DNA of 26,935 bases, taken from positions 1 to 26,935 of the IMG/VR virus record IMGVR_UViG_3300030101_002272; one strand, given 5' to 3'. The notes under the pieces were generated by a model, which worked only from the letters and a program-made list of their open reading frames with translations, searched no databases and had not been told where the DNA came from. Shown here in pieces: positions 20,722 through 26,935 of the stretch (positions are counted from its first letter, which is position 1; the number at the start of each line of letters is the position of its first letter). The position numbers and the translations under genes were made by a program. Source of the stretch: a virus.

Positions 20722-22032
20722 TTACTGTACATAGTATTTACCAAAATTATTGTCAATTTCATAAAACATACGCATTGCAAGTGCATCTGCATAATCTGGT
20801 GATCTACCTAATATTGCTTTTACATCATCTTTAGGTTTTATTTGCAGCTTATTGTCTTTGTCTGCATCTTTTGTTCTGACTTGTTCTAACTCTTCTATAA
20901 TATAATTTTTTACATTTACATCACTGCAACTTATCCCTATTTGTGCTTTGTTTATTAAATCAGCCAGTTTGTAATAACATTGTGTTTTTAAATTTAAATA
21001 GTTTTCTTTTTTAATTGCTTTTGCATTATTTATAAAACCTTGACACCTTAAATAATCTTTTACTCCACCACCAACACCATCTTCATCAACAATGATGTTT
21101 CTTGTGTTGACTTTGTTTTCTTGTTGTAATTTTTTGACTTGATCAACAACATCATTTATTGCAGATTTTAATATTGTTTTCACATACATAACATGCAAAC
21201 CTGACCATAACATAATTACTGTTTTATCACTACCAAAACGTGCTACATCACAAGTTATATATTTTTCTCCCTCTGTTCCTTTTTGTGTAAATAGATTTAG
21301 TATTGCATTATATTCTATTAAACTATCATTTGTTGCATCATACTCCCAATTACCAAATAATAATCTTTGTTTGCTTAATTCATCAAGTTCAAACAGTTGT
21401 TTTTCATAATGTTTTGATATATATTGATTATCATTTACTAAACTTTGTATAAACTTTCTATATGGTTTTATTGTGTTATCTTTCGCAGGTCTATAATACT
21501 CACTGTACACCCAATTTTTTGCAGGGTTGCAAGTCATCAACATTTTAGGTATTAATTTGTTTTCATCTAGTTTATATCTTAATCTTGATGCAACTACATT
21601 TTTTGCTTTTTCTGTAATTTGGTTTGCTTCATCTATAAATGCACTTGTAATTTCTAATGAACCTAAACTGTCAAAATTTCTATCTGATGGGTACAAAAAC
21701 AAATCTTTCAATATTATTTCACTGCCATTGTAAAACGTTATTATGTTACTTGAACCATTAAATGTGTAATCTTTGTTTGCTTTTAATTGCCATGCTGTAC
21801 AAACTTCAAAAAAAGTATTTAGTGTTGTTTTTTTTAGTGCATCTAGTTTTGATCTACCCATTAAGTATCTAGTTTTTTTATACTTGATACACATTAATAT
21901 TAAATAACTAACACCAACCCATGATTTGCCACCACCTGCTGCTCCACCAAATAATATTTCCTTTGTTTTATTGTCAAACAAATAACGTAAACATTCTTTT
22001 TGTGTTTTGGTAAATTTAGGTTCAATCAGCAA
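20722..22032 (-). CDS. terL: Terminase large subunit
   Basis: A 436-residue packaging motor. The ATPase half has Walker A GGAAGGGKS at 29-37, Walker B ITSAFIDEA at about 128-136 (catalytic Glu135) and a coupling motif TCNP at 167-170. The nuclease half has the acidic residues of an RNase H fold: CDVARFGSDKT (Asp262), VDEDGVGGGV (Asp316 and Asp318) and SPDYADALAM near 411-420. All key residues are present and the length is normal, so the gene should be functional. It binds the portal and cuts concatemeric DNA. Its start overlaps the small-subunit gene by 11 bases. It ends directly at a hairpin, and the tail module follows, not the portal. Confidence 0.97.
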   Translation of the reverse strand: MLIEPKFTKTQKECLRYLFDNKTKEILFGGAAGGGKSWVGVSYLILMCIKYKKTRYLMGRSKLDALKKTTLNTFFEVCTAWQLKANKDYTFNGSSNIITFYNGSEIILKDLFLYPSDRNFDSLGSLEITSAFIDEANQITEKAKNVVASRLRYKLDENKLIPKMLMTCNPAKNWVYSEYYRPAKDNTIKPYRKFIQSLVNDNQYISKHYEKQLFELDELSKQRLLFGNWEYDATNDSLIEYNAILNLFTQKGTEGEKYITCDVARFGSDKTVIMLWSGLHVMYVKTILKSAINDVVDQVKKLQQENKVNTRNIIVDEDGVGGGVKDYLRCQGFINNAKAIKKENYLNLKTQCYYKLADLINKAQIGISCSDVNVKNYIIEELEQVRTKDADKDNKLQIKPKDDVKAILGRSPDYADALAMRMFYEIDNNFGKYYVQ

Positions 22033-22366
22033 GATTAATATTTATTTTTATAGGTTCATTATCTGTTGTTAAATCTAGTTCATTACGTTCAACGTAACCT
22101 CTTTTTTTACCTTTTGTTTTTAAATAGAATATAGTTGCAGGTGTACTGCCATCTTTTATTTGTGTGTGTAACTGACTTTCTGCAAAATCTAATGCAATGT
22201 TTTCTATTTCTTTAACAGCTTTTGCAAACTCTTCATCTTCTTTTAACCACTTATAATATGTGCTACGTGGTACATCTGCTTGTTTACATGCTATTGTAAC
22301 AACGCCTAAACTGTTTTCTAATGCTTGTAATATTGTTTCTTTTTTTATATGTCTACTTTTGTCCAT
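22022..22366 (-). CDS. terS: Terminase small subunit
   Basis: A 114-residue protein with an N-terminal helix-turn-helix typical of phBC6A51-type small terminases. MDKSRHIKKETILQALENSL leads into VVTIACKQADVPRSTYYKWL and EDEEFAKAVKEIENIALDFA; a later helix (SQLHTQIKDGSTPATIFYLK) and KGKKRGYVER complete the family pattern. It recognises packaging DNA and assembles as a ring with the large subunit. It overlaps the glycosyltransferase-like gene by 14 bases and the terL start by 11 bases, so the three are probably translated together. The acidic/isoleucine tail (EPIKININLAD) may contact TerL. Confidence 0.92.
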   Translation of the reverse strand: MDKSRHIKKETILQALENSLGVVTIACKQADVPRSTYYKWLKEDEEFAKAVKEIENIALDFAESQLHTQIKDGSTPATIFYLKTKGKKRGYVERNELDLTTDNEPIKININLAD

Positions 22367-23285
22367 TATATATAATATTTTTTAATTCTTTTAACATCAT
22401 ATCCCTATGTGTTAATTCAGTTATTCTCCATGATTTTTGTATTGCTAAATGTTTCTTAAAATTTTCATTACATATTTTAATTTTGTTTTGCAAATCTGCA
22501 TAACTATTAACAATATAAAATTCTACTTGATCTTTAAAATAATTTAATTCTGATTTATTTATTGTGTTTCTGCAATTACTATCAAAAAAAACTACATTGT
22601 TACAAAAACCTGCCTCATAATATCTATTTGCTAAATTGCAAAATATTTTATTAGTTTTATTATCTTCTATATATAATTGATACTTAAATAAATTTAGTGT
22701 TTCTTTTTTTTCTCGCCAACTTAATTTGCTAATGTATTTAGGGTTGCAACCAATGTGTTTAAACTTTTTAAAGTTTTTAGGTGATGTGCTTAAATATATA
22801 TCATTTTGCAAATATTTTGTGAAATAGTTTTTTCTATCCTTTCTAAATGTGCCATAATAAATGCAATCATATTTTTTATTTGTTATACTATTTGCTTGTT
22901 TTGCTAATAATAAATTTATGTTTAATGTATTAACACTCAATTCTGATTTACTTTTTTCGCATTCATACCCTGCTATTAGATGATATGGTTTAAAACCGCC
23001 TATAGATGATGTGAAATTTACATCATTACTGATTACTATTTTTTTTGCATTAGGATTATTTTGTAATAGTTTTTTAATCAACTGGAAAGGTGCGTAATGA
23101 CTAGCAAATGCTAGTATTAATATGTCGTATTTTTTATTTAATGCATTTATAAAATCTTGTTCAACACATAACAAATCACATTTTAAATATTCACTAATTA
23201 TTATTGCATTACGCAAATGTGCATCTATAGCTTTTTTTTTATCTAATTTTTTATTAGGGTATATTTCTATTAATGCAACGTTCAT
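22353..23285 (-). CDS. Probable GT-B-like glycosyltransferase
   Basis: A 310-residue soluble protein. The first half has a Rossmann-like pattern (MNVALIEIYPNKK, KYDILILAFASHYAP, AKKIVISNDVNF). The second half has YDCIYYGTFRKDRKNYF, then LFKYQLYIEDNK and LANRYYEAGFCNNVVFFDSN. The last block matches the C-terminal part of GT-B transferases, where a 'N R x y E a' motif binds the sugar nucleotide. The substrate is unknown; phage glycosyltransferases modify DNA bases, virion proteins or host surface glycans. It sits between a ParB-like gene (four-base overlap) and terS (14-base overlap), an unusual place that hints at a role linked to DNA before packaging. A different Rossmann-type transferase cannot be excluded. 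Confidence 0.62.
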   Translation of the reverse strand: MNVALIEIYPNKKLDKKKAIDAHLRNAIIISEYLKCDLLCVEQDFINALNKKYDILILAFASHYAPFQLIKKLLQNNPNAKKIVISNDVNFTSSIGGFKPYHLIAGYECEKSKSELSVNTLNINLLLAKQANSITNKKYDCIYYGTFRKDRKNYFTKYLQNDIYLSTSPKNFKKFKHIGCNPKYISKLSWREKKETLNLFKYQLYIEDNKTNKIFCNLANRYYEAGFCNNVVFFDSNCRNTINKSELNYFKDQVEFYIVNSYADLQNKIKICNENFKKHLAIQKSWRITELTHRDMMLKELKNIIYNGQK

Positions 23286-23806
23286 GCTATTTTTTTTATA
23301 AAATCTTCATACGTTAATTTTGTTGCTTTTGTATTTAGTCTATTTTTTAGTATATCTAATTGTTGTAAATTATCACAACGTATTATAAAATTTGCATTTT
23401 CTGTAAATTCTGTTATTTGCTCAATGTCTTCTATTTCTGCATCATCATTATTTTGCCATACATCTAATCCCCAATTAGATAATGCAACACTATCCCAATT
23501 GTTAGCTAATATATCCCATTCCCACTCACCAAAACCAACATTGTCTTTAATAATAAACTCTTGTTTTTGTTCTACTGTTAAACCTTTTGCTACTTTAACA
23601 TGCACTTCTTTTAAACCTGCTTCAATACATGCTTTGTGTCGCATGTTACCCCCTAATATTAAATTGTTTTCATCAACGACAATAGGCCTTAATTCTAACA
23701 TTTCTGGGAATTCTTTTATTGATTGTACAAGTTTTTTAAATTTACTATCTTTTATAAATCTAGGGTTTTTAACATTAGATTGTATTTCGTTTATTTTTAC
23801 TTTCAT
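23282..23806 (-). CDS. ParB-like N-terminal domain protein
   Basis: A 174-residue protein whose first 110 residues follow the ParB/sulfiredoxin-like fold: KINEIQSNVKNPRFIKDSKF, LVQSIKEFPEMLELRPIVVD, the nucleotide-binding box LGGNMRHKACIEAG at about 51-64, and EFIIKDNVGFGEWEWDILAN. Phage proteins of this type bind CTP or act as nucleases or DNA-modification partners. Residues 117-174 form an acidic linker and a small alpha/beta end (ANFIIRCDNLQQLDILKNRL). No DNA-binding HTH of a full ParB is present, so it is unlikely to be a partition protein. It is coupled to the glycosyltransferase gene by a four-base overlap. Confidence 0.85.
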   Translation of the reverse strand: MKVKINEIQSNVKNPRFIKDSKFKKLVQSIKEFPEMLELRPIVVDENNLILGGNMRHKACIEAGLKEVHVKVAKGLTVEQKQEFIIKDNVGFGEWEWDILANNWDSVALSNWGLDVWQNNDDAEIEDIEQITEFTENANFIIRCDNLQQLDILKNRLNTKATKLTYEDFIKKIA

Positions 23807-23831
23807 ATTATTAAATAGAATTTTTTATTAT

Positions 23832-24092
23832 TTATTTAAAATTGTCATTAATACCACGTTCTCCTATTATTTTTTCTTTTGCACTATCCCATAATTTATC
23901 ACGTTTTTTATGTTTACTCAATGATTGTTCAGTGCGTATAATCTGTGGCATACCATCTTGTATTTTGCTTTCCATATATTTACCACATGGGCATTCTGAT
24001 CCCTTTGTTACCCATTTACCTTCACGATAAACAATAACTATTTTTTTTATTTCTTTAGTGTATTCACAACACTCACATTTATATAATGCCAT
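23832..24092 (-). CDS. Zinc-ribbon protein, FmdB-like pattern
   Basis: An 86-residue protein. MALYKCECCEYTKE and ECPCGKYM provide two CxC/CxxC clusters at about residues 6-9 and 34-36, a likely zinc ribbon. The second half (DGMPQIIRTEQSLSKHKKRD, then KLWDSAKEKIIGERG) is a basic helix pattern I know from small regulatory-type phage proteins. It may bind DNA or RNA. It overlaps the DUF3310 gene by 14 bases, and 25 A/T-rich bases separate it from the ParB-like gene. Confidence 0.75.
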   Translation of the reverse strand: MALYKCECCEYTKEIKKIVIVYREGKWVTKGSECPCGKYMESKIQDGMPQIIRTEQSLSKHKKRDKLWDSAKEKIIGERGINDNFK

Positions 24093-24300
24093 CTACTTGT
24101 AATCTGTCTAATTCAAAATGCAAATGATTTATTGCTTTTTTTATATCTTCTATGCCGCCATCTTTATGTTTCTTTTTACTCCTTAACAAGTATGTCACAG
24201 CTGTACCTACGTTATATGTCAAATCAAAATTAGATACAACATCTTTTGCCATGTAGCCATTTTTACCTATATAATATTCTGGTATATCTTTTTTATTCAT
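24079..24300 (-). CDS. DUF3310-family protein
   Basis: A 73-residue helical protein with the DUF3310 pattern: a polar start, DVVSNFDLTYNVGTAVTYLL followed by RSKKKHKDGGIEDIKKAINH and LHFELDRL. Members are widespread in phages, often near nucleotide-metabolism or replication genes, and are sometimes described as SaV-like; the biochemical role is not settled. The start overlaps the preceding stop by four bases. Confidence 0.8.
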   Translation of the reverse strand: MNKKDIPEYYIGKNGYMAKDVVSNFDLTYNVGTAVTYLLRSKKKHKDGGIEDIKKAINHLHFELDRLQVDGII

Positions 24301-24695
24301 AATTTATATTTTTCATAAAGTTTTTTTATTGCATCAAAACATGTGCTTAAACAAGAACCACAATTTGTTGTTGTGCTATAATTTGTATTATAAATTGTAT
24401 TGTATGTTTCTATCATGCGTTTTTTTGCTGCTTGATTTTTTGCTCTACCTGTTTTTAAATCTTTCCACATATCTAATATTTCATAAATTATTTCTTGTGG
24501 TAAATCATCTGGTGTATCAACTTTTGTTGTCTTTTGCCATTTACCCTGACTGCATGACATAGGAGCTAAACGTGCTTTTATTTTCATAAAACAACCACAA
24601 TCGGTGCAAGTTCCTGTAGGTTTGAAATAATAAATACATGATTTGCATATATTTATACGATCTTGGTATATATTATTTGGTACAAAAAATTTCAT
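24297..24695 (-). CDS. Cys-rich zinc-binding protein, 132 aa
   Basis: The protein carries ICKSCIYYFKPTGTCTDCGC at about 16-35 and then FMKIKARLAPMSCSQGKWQK. This four-Cys ribbon followed by a K-A-R-L and a C..GKW element is common in small proteins of marine phages. The middle is helical and basic (WKDLKTGRAKNQAAKKRMIE). A second Cys cluster, NCGSCLSTCFDAIKKLYEKY, closes the protein and also recurs in phages of this type. Two separate metal sites are likely. Its start overlaps the 28-codon gene (ATGA). Confidence 0.72.
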   Translation of the reverse strand: MKFFVPNNIYQDRINICKSCIYYFKPTGTCTDCGCFMKIKARLAPMSCSQGKWQKTTKVDTPDDLPQEIIYEILDMWKDLKTGRAKNQAAKKRMIETYNTIYNTNYSTTTNCGSCLSTCFDAIKKLYEKYKL

Positions 24696-24778
24696 TTGGT
24701 TTTTCTACTTTTTTTTTGTCTTTGTAGATTATCATCGGCACATTTATTCCATGTAGGACTTTGAAAACCAAATTGCAT
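24692..24778 (-). CDS. 28-codon small gene
   Basis: Read from the gap between the sigma-like and zinc-protein genes. The ATG at 24778-24776 gives MQFGFQSPTWNKCADDNLQR plus a short basic end (KKSRKTK). Its TGA overlaps the next ATG as ATGA, and it begins seven bases after the preceding stop, so the gap is filled as expected for a real gene. Trp, Cys and the basic tail are visible, but I recognise no family. Confidence 0.5.
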   Translation of the reverse strand: MQFGFQSPTWNKCADDNLQRQKKSRKTK

Positions 24779-24785
24779 TTGAAAA

Positions 24786-25382
24786 CTATTTTTCTTCCGT
24801 GGATTGTAAAACTTCATTGCATTTGTTTTTTAATATGTTACGCACTTTGTCTATGGTTGTAAACAAACTATTACGACTAATTTTTGTTTTTTTTGCTAAA
24901 CTATCTAATGTGTTATTTTCATAATAATATAATTTAAAAACTTCTGCATCATACCAATTAAGTTTATCCAATTGACTGTCTATTATTTCTAATTTTTGCC
25001 ATTTATTTTGTTCATCTTGTTCTGGCAAATTCTGTATATTCTTATAATAATTAGCAGAAATTGGCAGATCACTATCCACCAAACTGCTAGAACAAACATA
25101 TTTATAGCCATCAAGATTTTTATAATATTTTTCATATTTGTAATAAAAATTTGATCTTTTACTTGTTAATGCCCTACGTAATGCTACAGCACCATATTTT
25201 GTAACACCTTTAATTCCATCTTTTGTATATATATTTTTTAATACTTTTTTATCCATTTGCAAAAAATACAACATTAATTCTTGTACTGCTTCATGTATTT
25301 TGTTTTCATCTTGTGTTATACCATAAGCCATTTTTCTAAAAGTATCTGTTAATTTAGATATTTCATTATAAATATCATTCAT
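24786..25382 (-). CDS. Sigma-like regulator (region 4 helix-turn-helix)
   Basis: A 198-residue protein. The C-terminal part, LNWYDAEVFKLYYYENNTLD at about 141-160 followed by SLAKKTKISRNSLFTTIDKV, has the spacing of sigma-70 region 4: a helix with conserved hydrophobic residues, then the HTH. The N-terminal helices (FRKMAYGITQDENKIHEAVQ, ELMLYFLQM) resemble sigma region 2 only loosely. It may be a phage sigma factor or a helix-turn-helix activator of late genes; Bacteroidota phages often have such genes next to the packaging operon. It overlaps the 115-residue gene by eight bases. Confidence 0.7.
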   Translation of the reverse strand: MNDIYNEISKLTDTFRKMAYGITQDENKIHEAVQELMLYFLQMDKKVLKNIYTKDGIKGVTKYGAVALRRALTSKRSNFYYKYEKYYKNLDGYKYVCSSSLVDSDLPISANYYKNIQNLPEQDEQNKWQKLEIIDSQLDKLNWYDAEVFKLYYYENNTLDSLAKKTKISRNSLFTTIDKVRNILKNKCNEVLQSTEEK

Positions 25383-25722
25383 TTTTAGGTTCTATTAAAT
25401 TAATTTTGTCTACAGTATCATGTACTAACTGTTCTAAAACGACTTTGTATGCTCTAACAACTGTTGCGTTCCTTTTTGTTTCTATACCTGCAAAAAAACC
25501 ATTTGTTGCTACTGATAAGTTAATAGGTATTATCATCAACCAGTCATAATAATTACCATTTTTTCTATAATTATTATGATATTCTATAATAATATCTAAA
25601 ACATCTAAAAAATTATTGTATTTATTTTTTGTGCTAACATCTTGTGCAAATTGTTTACATGCACTAATATAAGTATCTATAGTTATTTGGTGTTGATGAT
25701 TTGCGTATATTGGGATATGCAT
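25375..25722 (-). CDS. Hypothetical protein, 115 aa
   Basis: A soluble, largely helical protein starting MHIPIYANHQHQITIDTYIS, with an aromatic, Asn-rich middle (YHNNYRKNGNYYDWLMIIPI) and a helical C-terminus (VVRAYKVVLEQLVHDTVDKI). No motif of a known family is visible. Its 3' end overlaps the sigma-like start by eight bases, so the two are likely co-expressed. It begins 23 bases after the NinG-like stop with an A-rich leader. Confidence 0.72.
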   Translation of the reverse strand: MHIPIYANHQHQITIDTYISACKQFAQDVSTKNKYNNFLDVLDIIIEYHNNYRKNGNYYDWLMIIPINLSVATNGFFAGIETKRNATVVRAYKVVLEQLVHDTVDKINLIEPKNE

Positions 25723-25745
25723 AACGCAATCATATCAAAAAAAAT

Positions 25746-26153
25746 TTAATCTATTTGTTTTTGATTTTTTAAGTTTTTAACAACTGATTTGTAATAACTT
25801 ATTTTTTCGTTGTATTCTGATCTAGTAAATTTAACACGTTGCATAGCTTTTTGTTGCAAATCTATAGATGTACCATCACCATACTTTGCATCTAATTTTA
25901 TGTGAAATTTAAATTGTTCGCCTTGTTCGAACATATTACACTTTACACATTGTGGTTGACAATTGATATGATCAAAACGTGTGGCTAAATGCCTTCTACT
26001 TTGAAAATGTCCACATTGCATACCTTGTTTGTAATGTTTTTTTACATTACATGTAAAACATTCAACTAAACCATTAGTATCTGCATCACGCAATCTTATA
26101 TATAAACTAAAATATTTGTCTAAATCTTTTTTTAATTTACTTAATGTTTTCAA
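25746..26153 (-). CDS. ninG: NinG/Rap-like recombination HNH protein
   Basis: A 135-residue protein matching the NinG (Rap) family. Cys32 and Cys35 (ECFTCNVKKH) and QCGHFQSRRHLATRFD at about 46-61 are followed by NCQPQCVKCNMFEQG with Cys65, Cys69 and Cys72. The CGHF.SRRHL.TRFD.xN..QC..CN signature is diagnostic. Lambda NinG/Rap is a DNA structure-specific nuclease of the HNH type that cuts recombination junctions during Red-mediated exchange. All the cysteines expected for its zinc site are present. It supports a phage recombination function in this block. Length is shorter than lambda NinG, as in many Bacteroidota phages. Confidence 0.9.
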   Translation of the reverse strand: MKTLSKLKKDLDKYFSLYIRLRDADTNGLVECFTCNVKKHYKQGMQCGHFQSRRHLATRFDHINCQPQCVKCNMFEQGEQFKFHIKLDAKYGDGTSIDLQQKAMQRVKFTRSEYNEKISYYKSVVKNLKNQKQID

Positions 26154-26155
26154 TT

Positions 26156-26371
26156 TTAATTTGCAAATGTATATTTACTGTATGATACTGTTTCATTATA
26201 TCTATTTTTACTACTTATAAACTCACTTTTAATATTATATCCCTCGTTTTTTAACTCGCATATTCTTGATGTTAGCCGCATAATGCCATACTCTTTCATA
26301 GCTTGTAATGCTGTTATTGATCCCTTATCTTTTAAATGTCTAATAATTCTTTGTTTTTGTGTTAGTTTCAT
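26156..26371 (-). CDS. Small winged helix-turn-helix protein (HTH_39-like)
   Basis: A 71-residue protein: MKLTQKQRIIRHLKDKGSIT, then ALQAMKEYGIMRLTSRICEL and KNEGYNIKSEFISSKN. The pattern 'I..hL...gsIT..eA...ygi.RL..RI.eLr..Gy.I' is that of the phage HTH_39 family, a winged helix. It may regulate phage genes. It is a candidate, by inference only, to bind the palindrome near 1.33 kb. Its start overlaps the previous stop by four bases and its stop is two bases from the ninG start. Confidence 0.82.
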   Translation of the reverse strand: MKLTQKQRIIRHLKDKGSITALQAMKEYGIMRLTSRICELKNEGYNIKSEFISSKNRYNETVSYSKYTFAN

Positions 26372-26730
26372 TTTAATAATTTTTGTTTTGGTTGATAATA
26401 TTGTATATTTTTTTGTTGTAATTTTTCTGTTAGATATATTGCGTTATCTATAGTTTTTTTATGTGTATATACCCACTTGTAAAACGTTCTAATATTTAAA
26501 AATGGTTCATCTTTGCCAAAACGTACGCCTTGATGGAAGGCATCTTGTATTTGATTAAATGTTAAATTTTTAAATCTGTTTTCTGTTTGTAAATCTTCTG
26601 CAAAAATTTTACTTAATGTAGCCATTGTTTGTGCATCTGTTTTATGTCCTATTTCTACAGATGTTTTTGCAATTAAATCTAATAATTTTTCTGTTAAATC
26701 TTTTATGTTTTCTTGTGCTAGTGTAATCAT
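26368..26730 (-). CDS. Hypothetical helical protein, replication-side, 120 aa
   Basis: An all-helical protein. The N-terminal half (NIKDLTEKLLDLIAKTSVEI) is followed by TMATLSKIFAEDLQTENRF and by NLTFNQIQDAFHQGVRFGKD, with FLNIRTFYKWVYTHKKTIDN. The last part, with an aromatic-rich helix after a 'G...F.N...F..W' element, is found in small phage proteins beside replication initiator genes. No catalytic motif is visible. It is coupled on both ends by four-base overlaps. A helicase-loader or replication-accessory role is possible but unproven. Confidence 0.72.
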   Translation of the reverse strand: MITLAQENIKDLTEKLLDLIAKTSVEIGHKTDAQTMATLSKIFAEDLQTENRFKNLTFNQIQDAFHQGVRFGKDEPFLNIRTFYKWVYTHKKTIDNAIYLTEKLQQKNIQYYQPKQKLLK

Positions 26731-26935
26731 AATAATTTTTTAGCTTGTTCCCATTCATTTATTTGTGCATGTAATTTAGATGTAGTTGTTGTTTTATTTC
26801 TACGTTCCCATGTGCGTACACACGCTTTCCAATCCTTCATTTTGTTTTTACCAACCATCCAGTTTTTGCTTTCATAAAAATCAAAAAAAGCATGTGCATC
26901 TACATTATTTTTTCTATCTATACAATACAAACCTA
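26727..26935 (-). CDS. C-terminal part of a phage replication-type protein, cut by window edge
   Basis: The frame is open to the window edge, so the 5' part is missing. An internal TTG at 26930 is not a convincing start. The visible 67 residues contain AFFDFYESKNWMVGKNKMKD, then WKACVRTWERRNK, a C-terminal block that I know from phage and Bacteroidota replication-type or DUF6291-like proteins ('FYES.gW.vGkn.mkdWkaavRtWe'). It is a helical DNA/partner-binding tail. Its stop overlaps the next start by four bases. The identity of the full protein cannot be read from this fragment. Confidence 0.65.
   Translation of the reverse strand, partial: GLYCIDRKNNVDAHAFFDFYESKNWMVGKNKMKDWKACVRTWERRNKTTTTSKLHAQINEWEQAKKLL

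Noticed and set aside
23282-23806. Plasmid-type partition ParB
   Set aside because: The domain covers only the N-terminal ParB fold. There is no central HTH and no ParA partner, and the gene is tied to the packaging operon.
1-26935. tRNA genes, CRISPR arrays, insertion sequences, attachment sites
   Set aside because: Gaps are too short, and I saw no cloverleaf, regular spacer array, transposase frame or integrase. A database or covariance search was not possible here.

Overview
The window looks like a contiguous piece of a tailed-phage (siphovirus-like) genome infecting a member of the Bacteroidota, most likely a flavobacterium. It is not cellular DNA. Every gene I accept is on the minus strand, and genes abut or overlap by 1-40 bases. 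The DNA is very AT-rich, and start codons follow A-rich leaders without Shine-Dalgarno sequences. The one convincing promoter has the Bacteroidota form (TTTG, 20 bases, TAnnTTTG). The taxonomic statement is inferred from these features and from recognised protein families. No host gene, tRNA, rRNA, CRISPR array, insertion sequence or integrase was seen.

In transcription order (right to left): (1) 26.9-23.3 kb is an accessory/replication-side block: the tail of a protein cut by the window edge, a helix-turn-helix protein, a NinG/Rap-like HNH recombination protein, a sigma-like regulator, zinc-ribbon proteins, a DUF3310 protein and a ParB-like protein. (2) 23.3-20.7 kb is a packaging operon, TerS-TerL, preceded without a gap by a probable glycosyltransferase and closed by a hairpin. 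(3) 20.6-10.9 kb is the tail module. It has a tail-assembly chaperone pair with a likely programmed -1 frameshift, neck/tail-completion genes, a distal-tail-like protein, a 929-residue tail hub, a YadA-like fibre and the tape measure. (4) 10.8-3.1 kb is the head module: S78-like protease, scaffold, major capsid, probable tail tube, minor virion proteins including a LamG protein, a 713-residue portal carrying extra C-terminal modules, and a neck protein. (5) 3.1-1.4 kb is a dense cassette of very small genes around a DUF5675 protein and a metallophosphoesterase, probably containing the lysis functions. (6) 1.3-0 kb is a second transcription unit under its own promoter with a palindromic operator candidate.

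Points most worth a second look: the T_TTT_TTT slippery heptamer in the chaperone gene with a hairpin just upstream; a 21-codon gene joined to both neighbours by start/stop overlaps; a glycosyltransferase-like gene inside the terminase operon; a portal loaded with Cys/His modules; tail genes placed before head genes with the portal last; and seven short genes (21-51 codons) recovered by reading the gaps and overlaps. Six of these lie in places where longer-ORF calling leaves gaps or wrong starts, and the seventh (1373..1504) is a re-started gene. Functions of many small proteins remain unknown.
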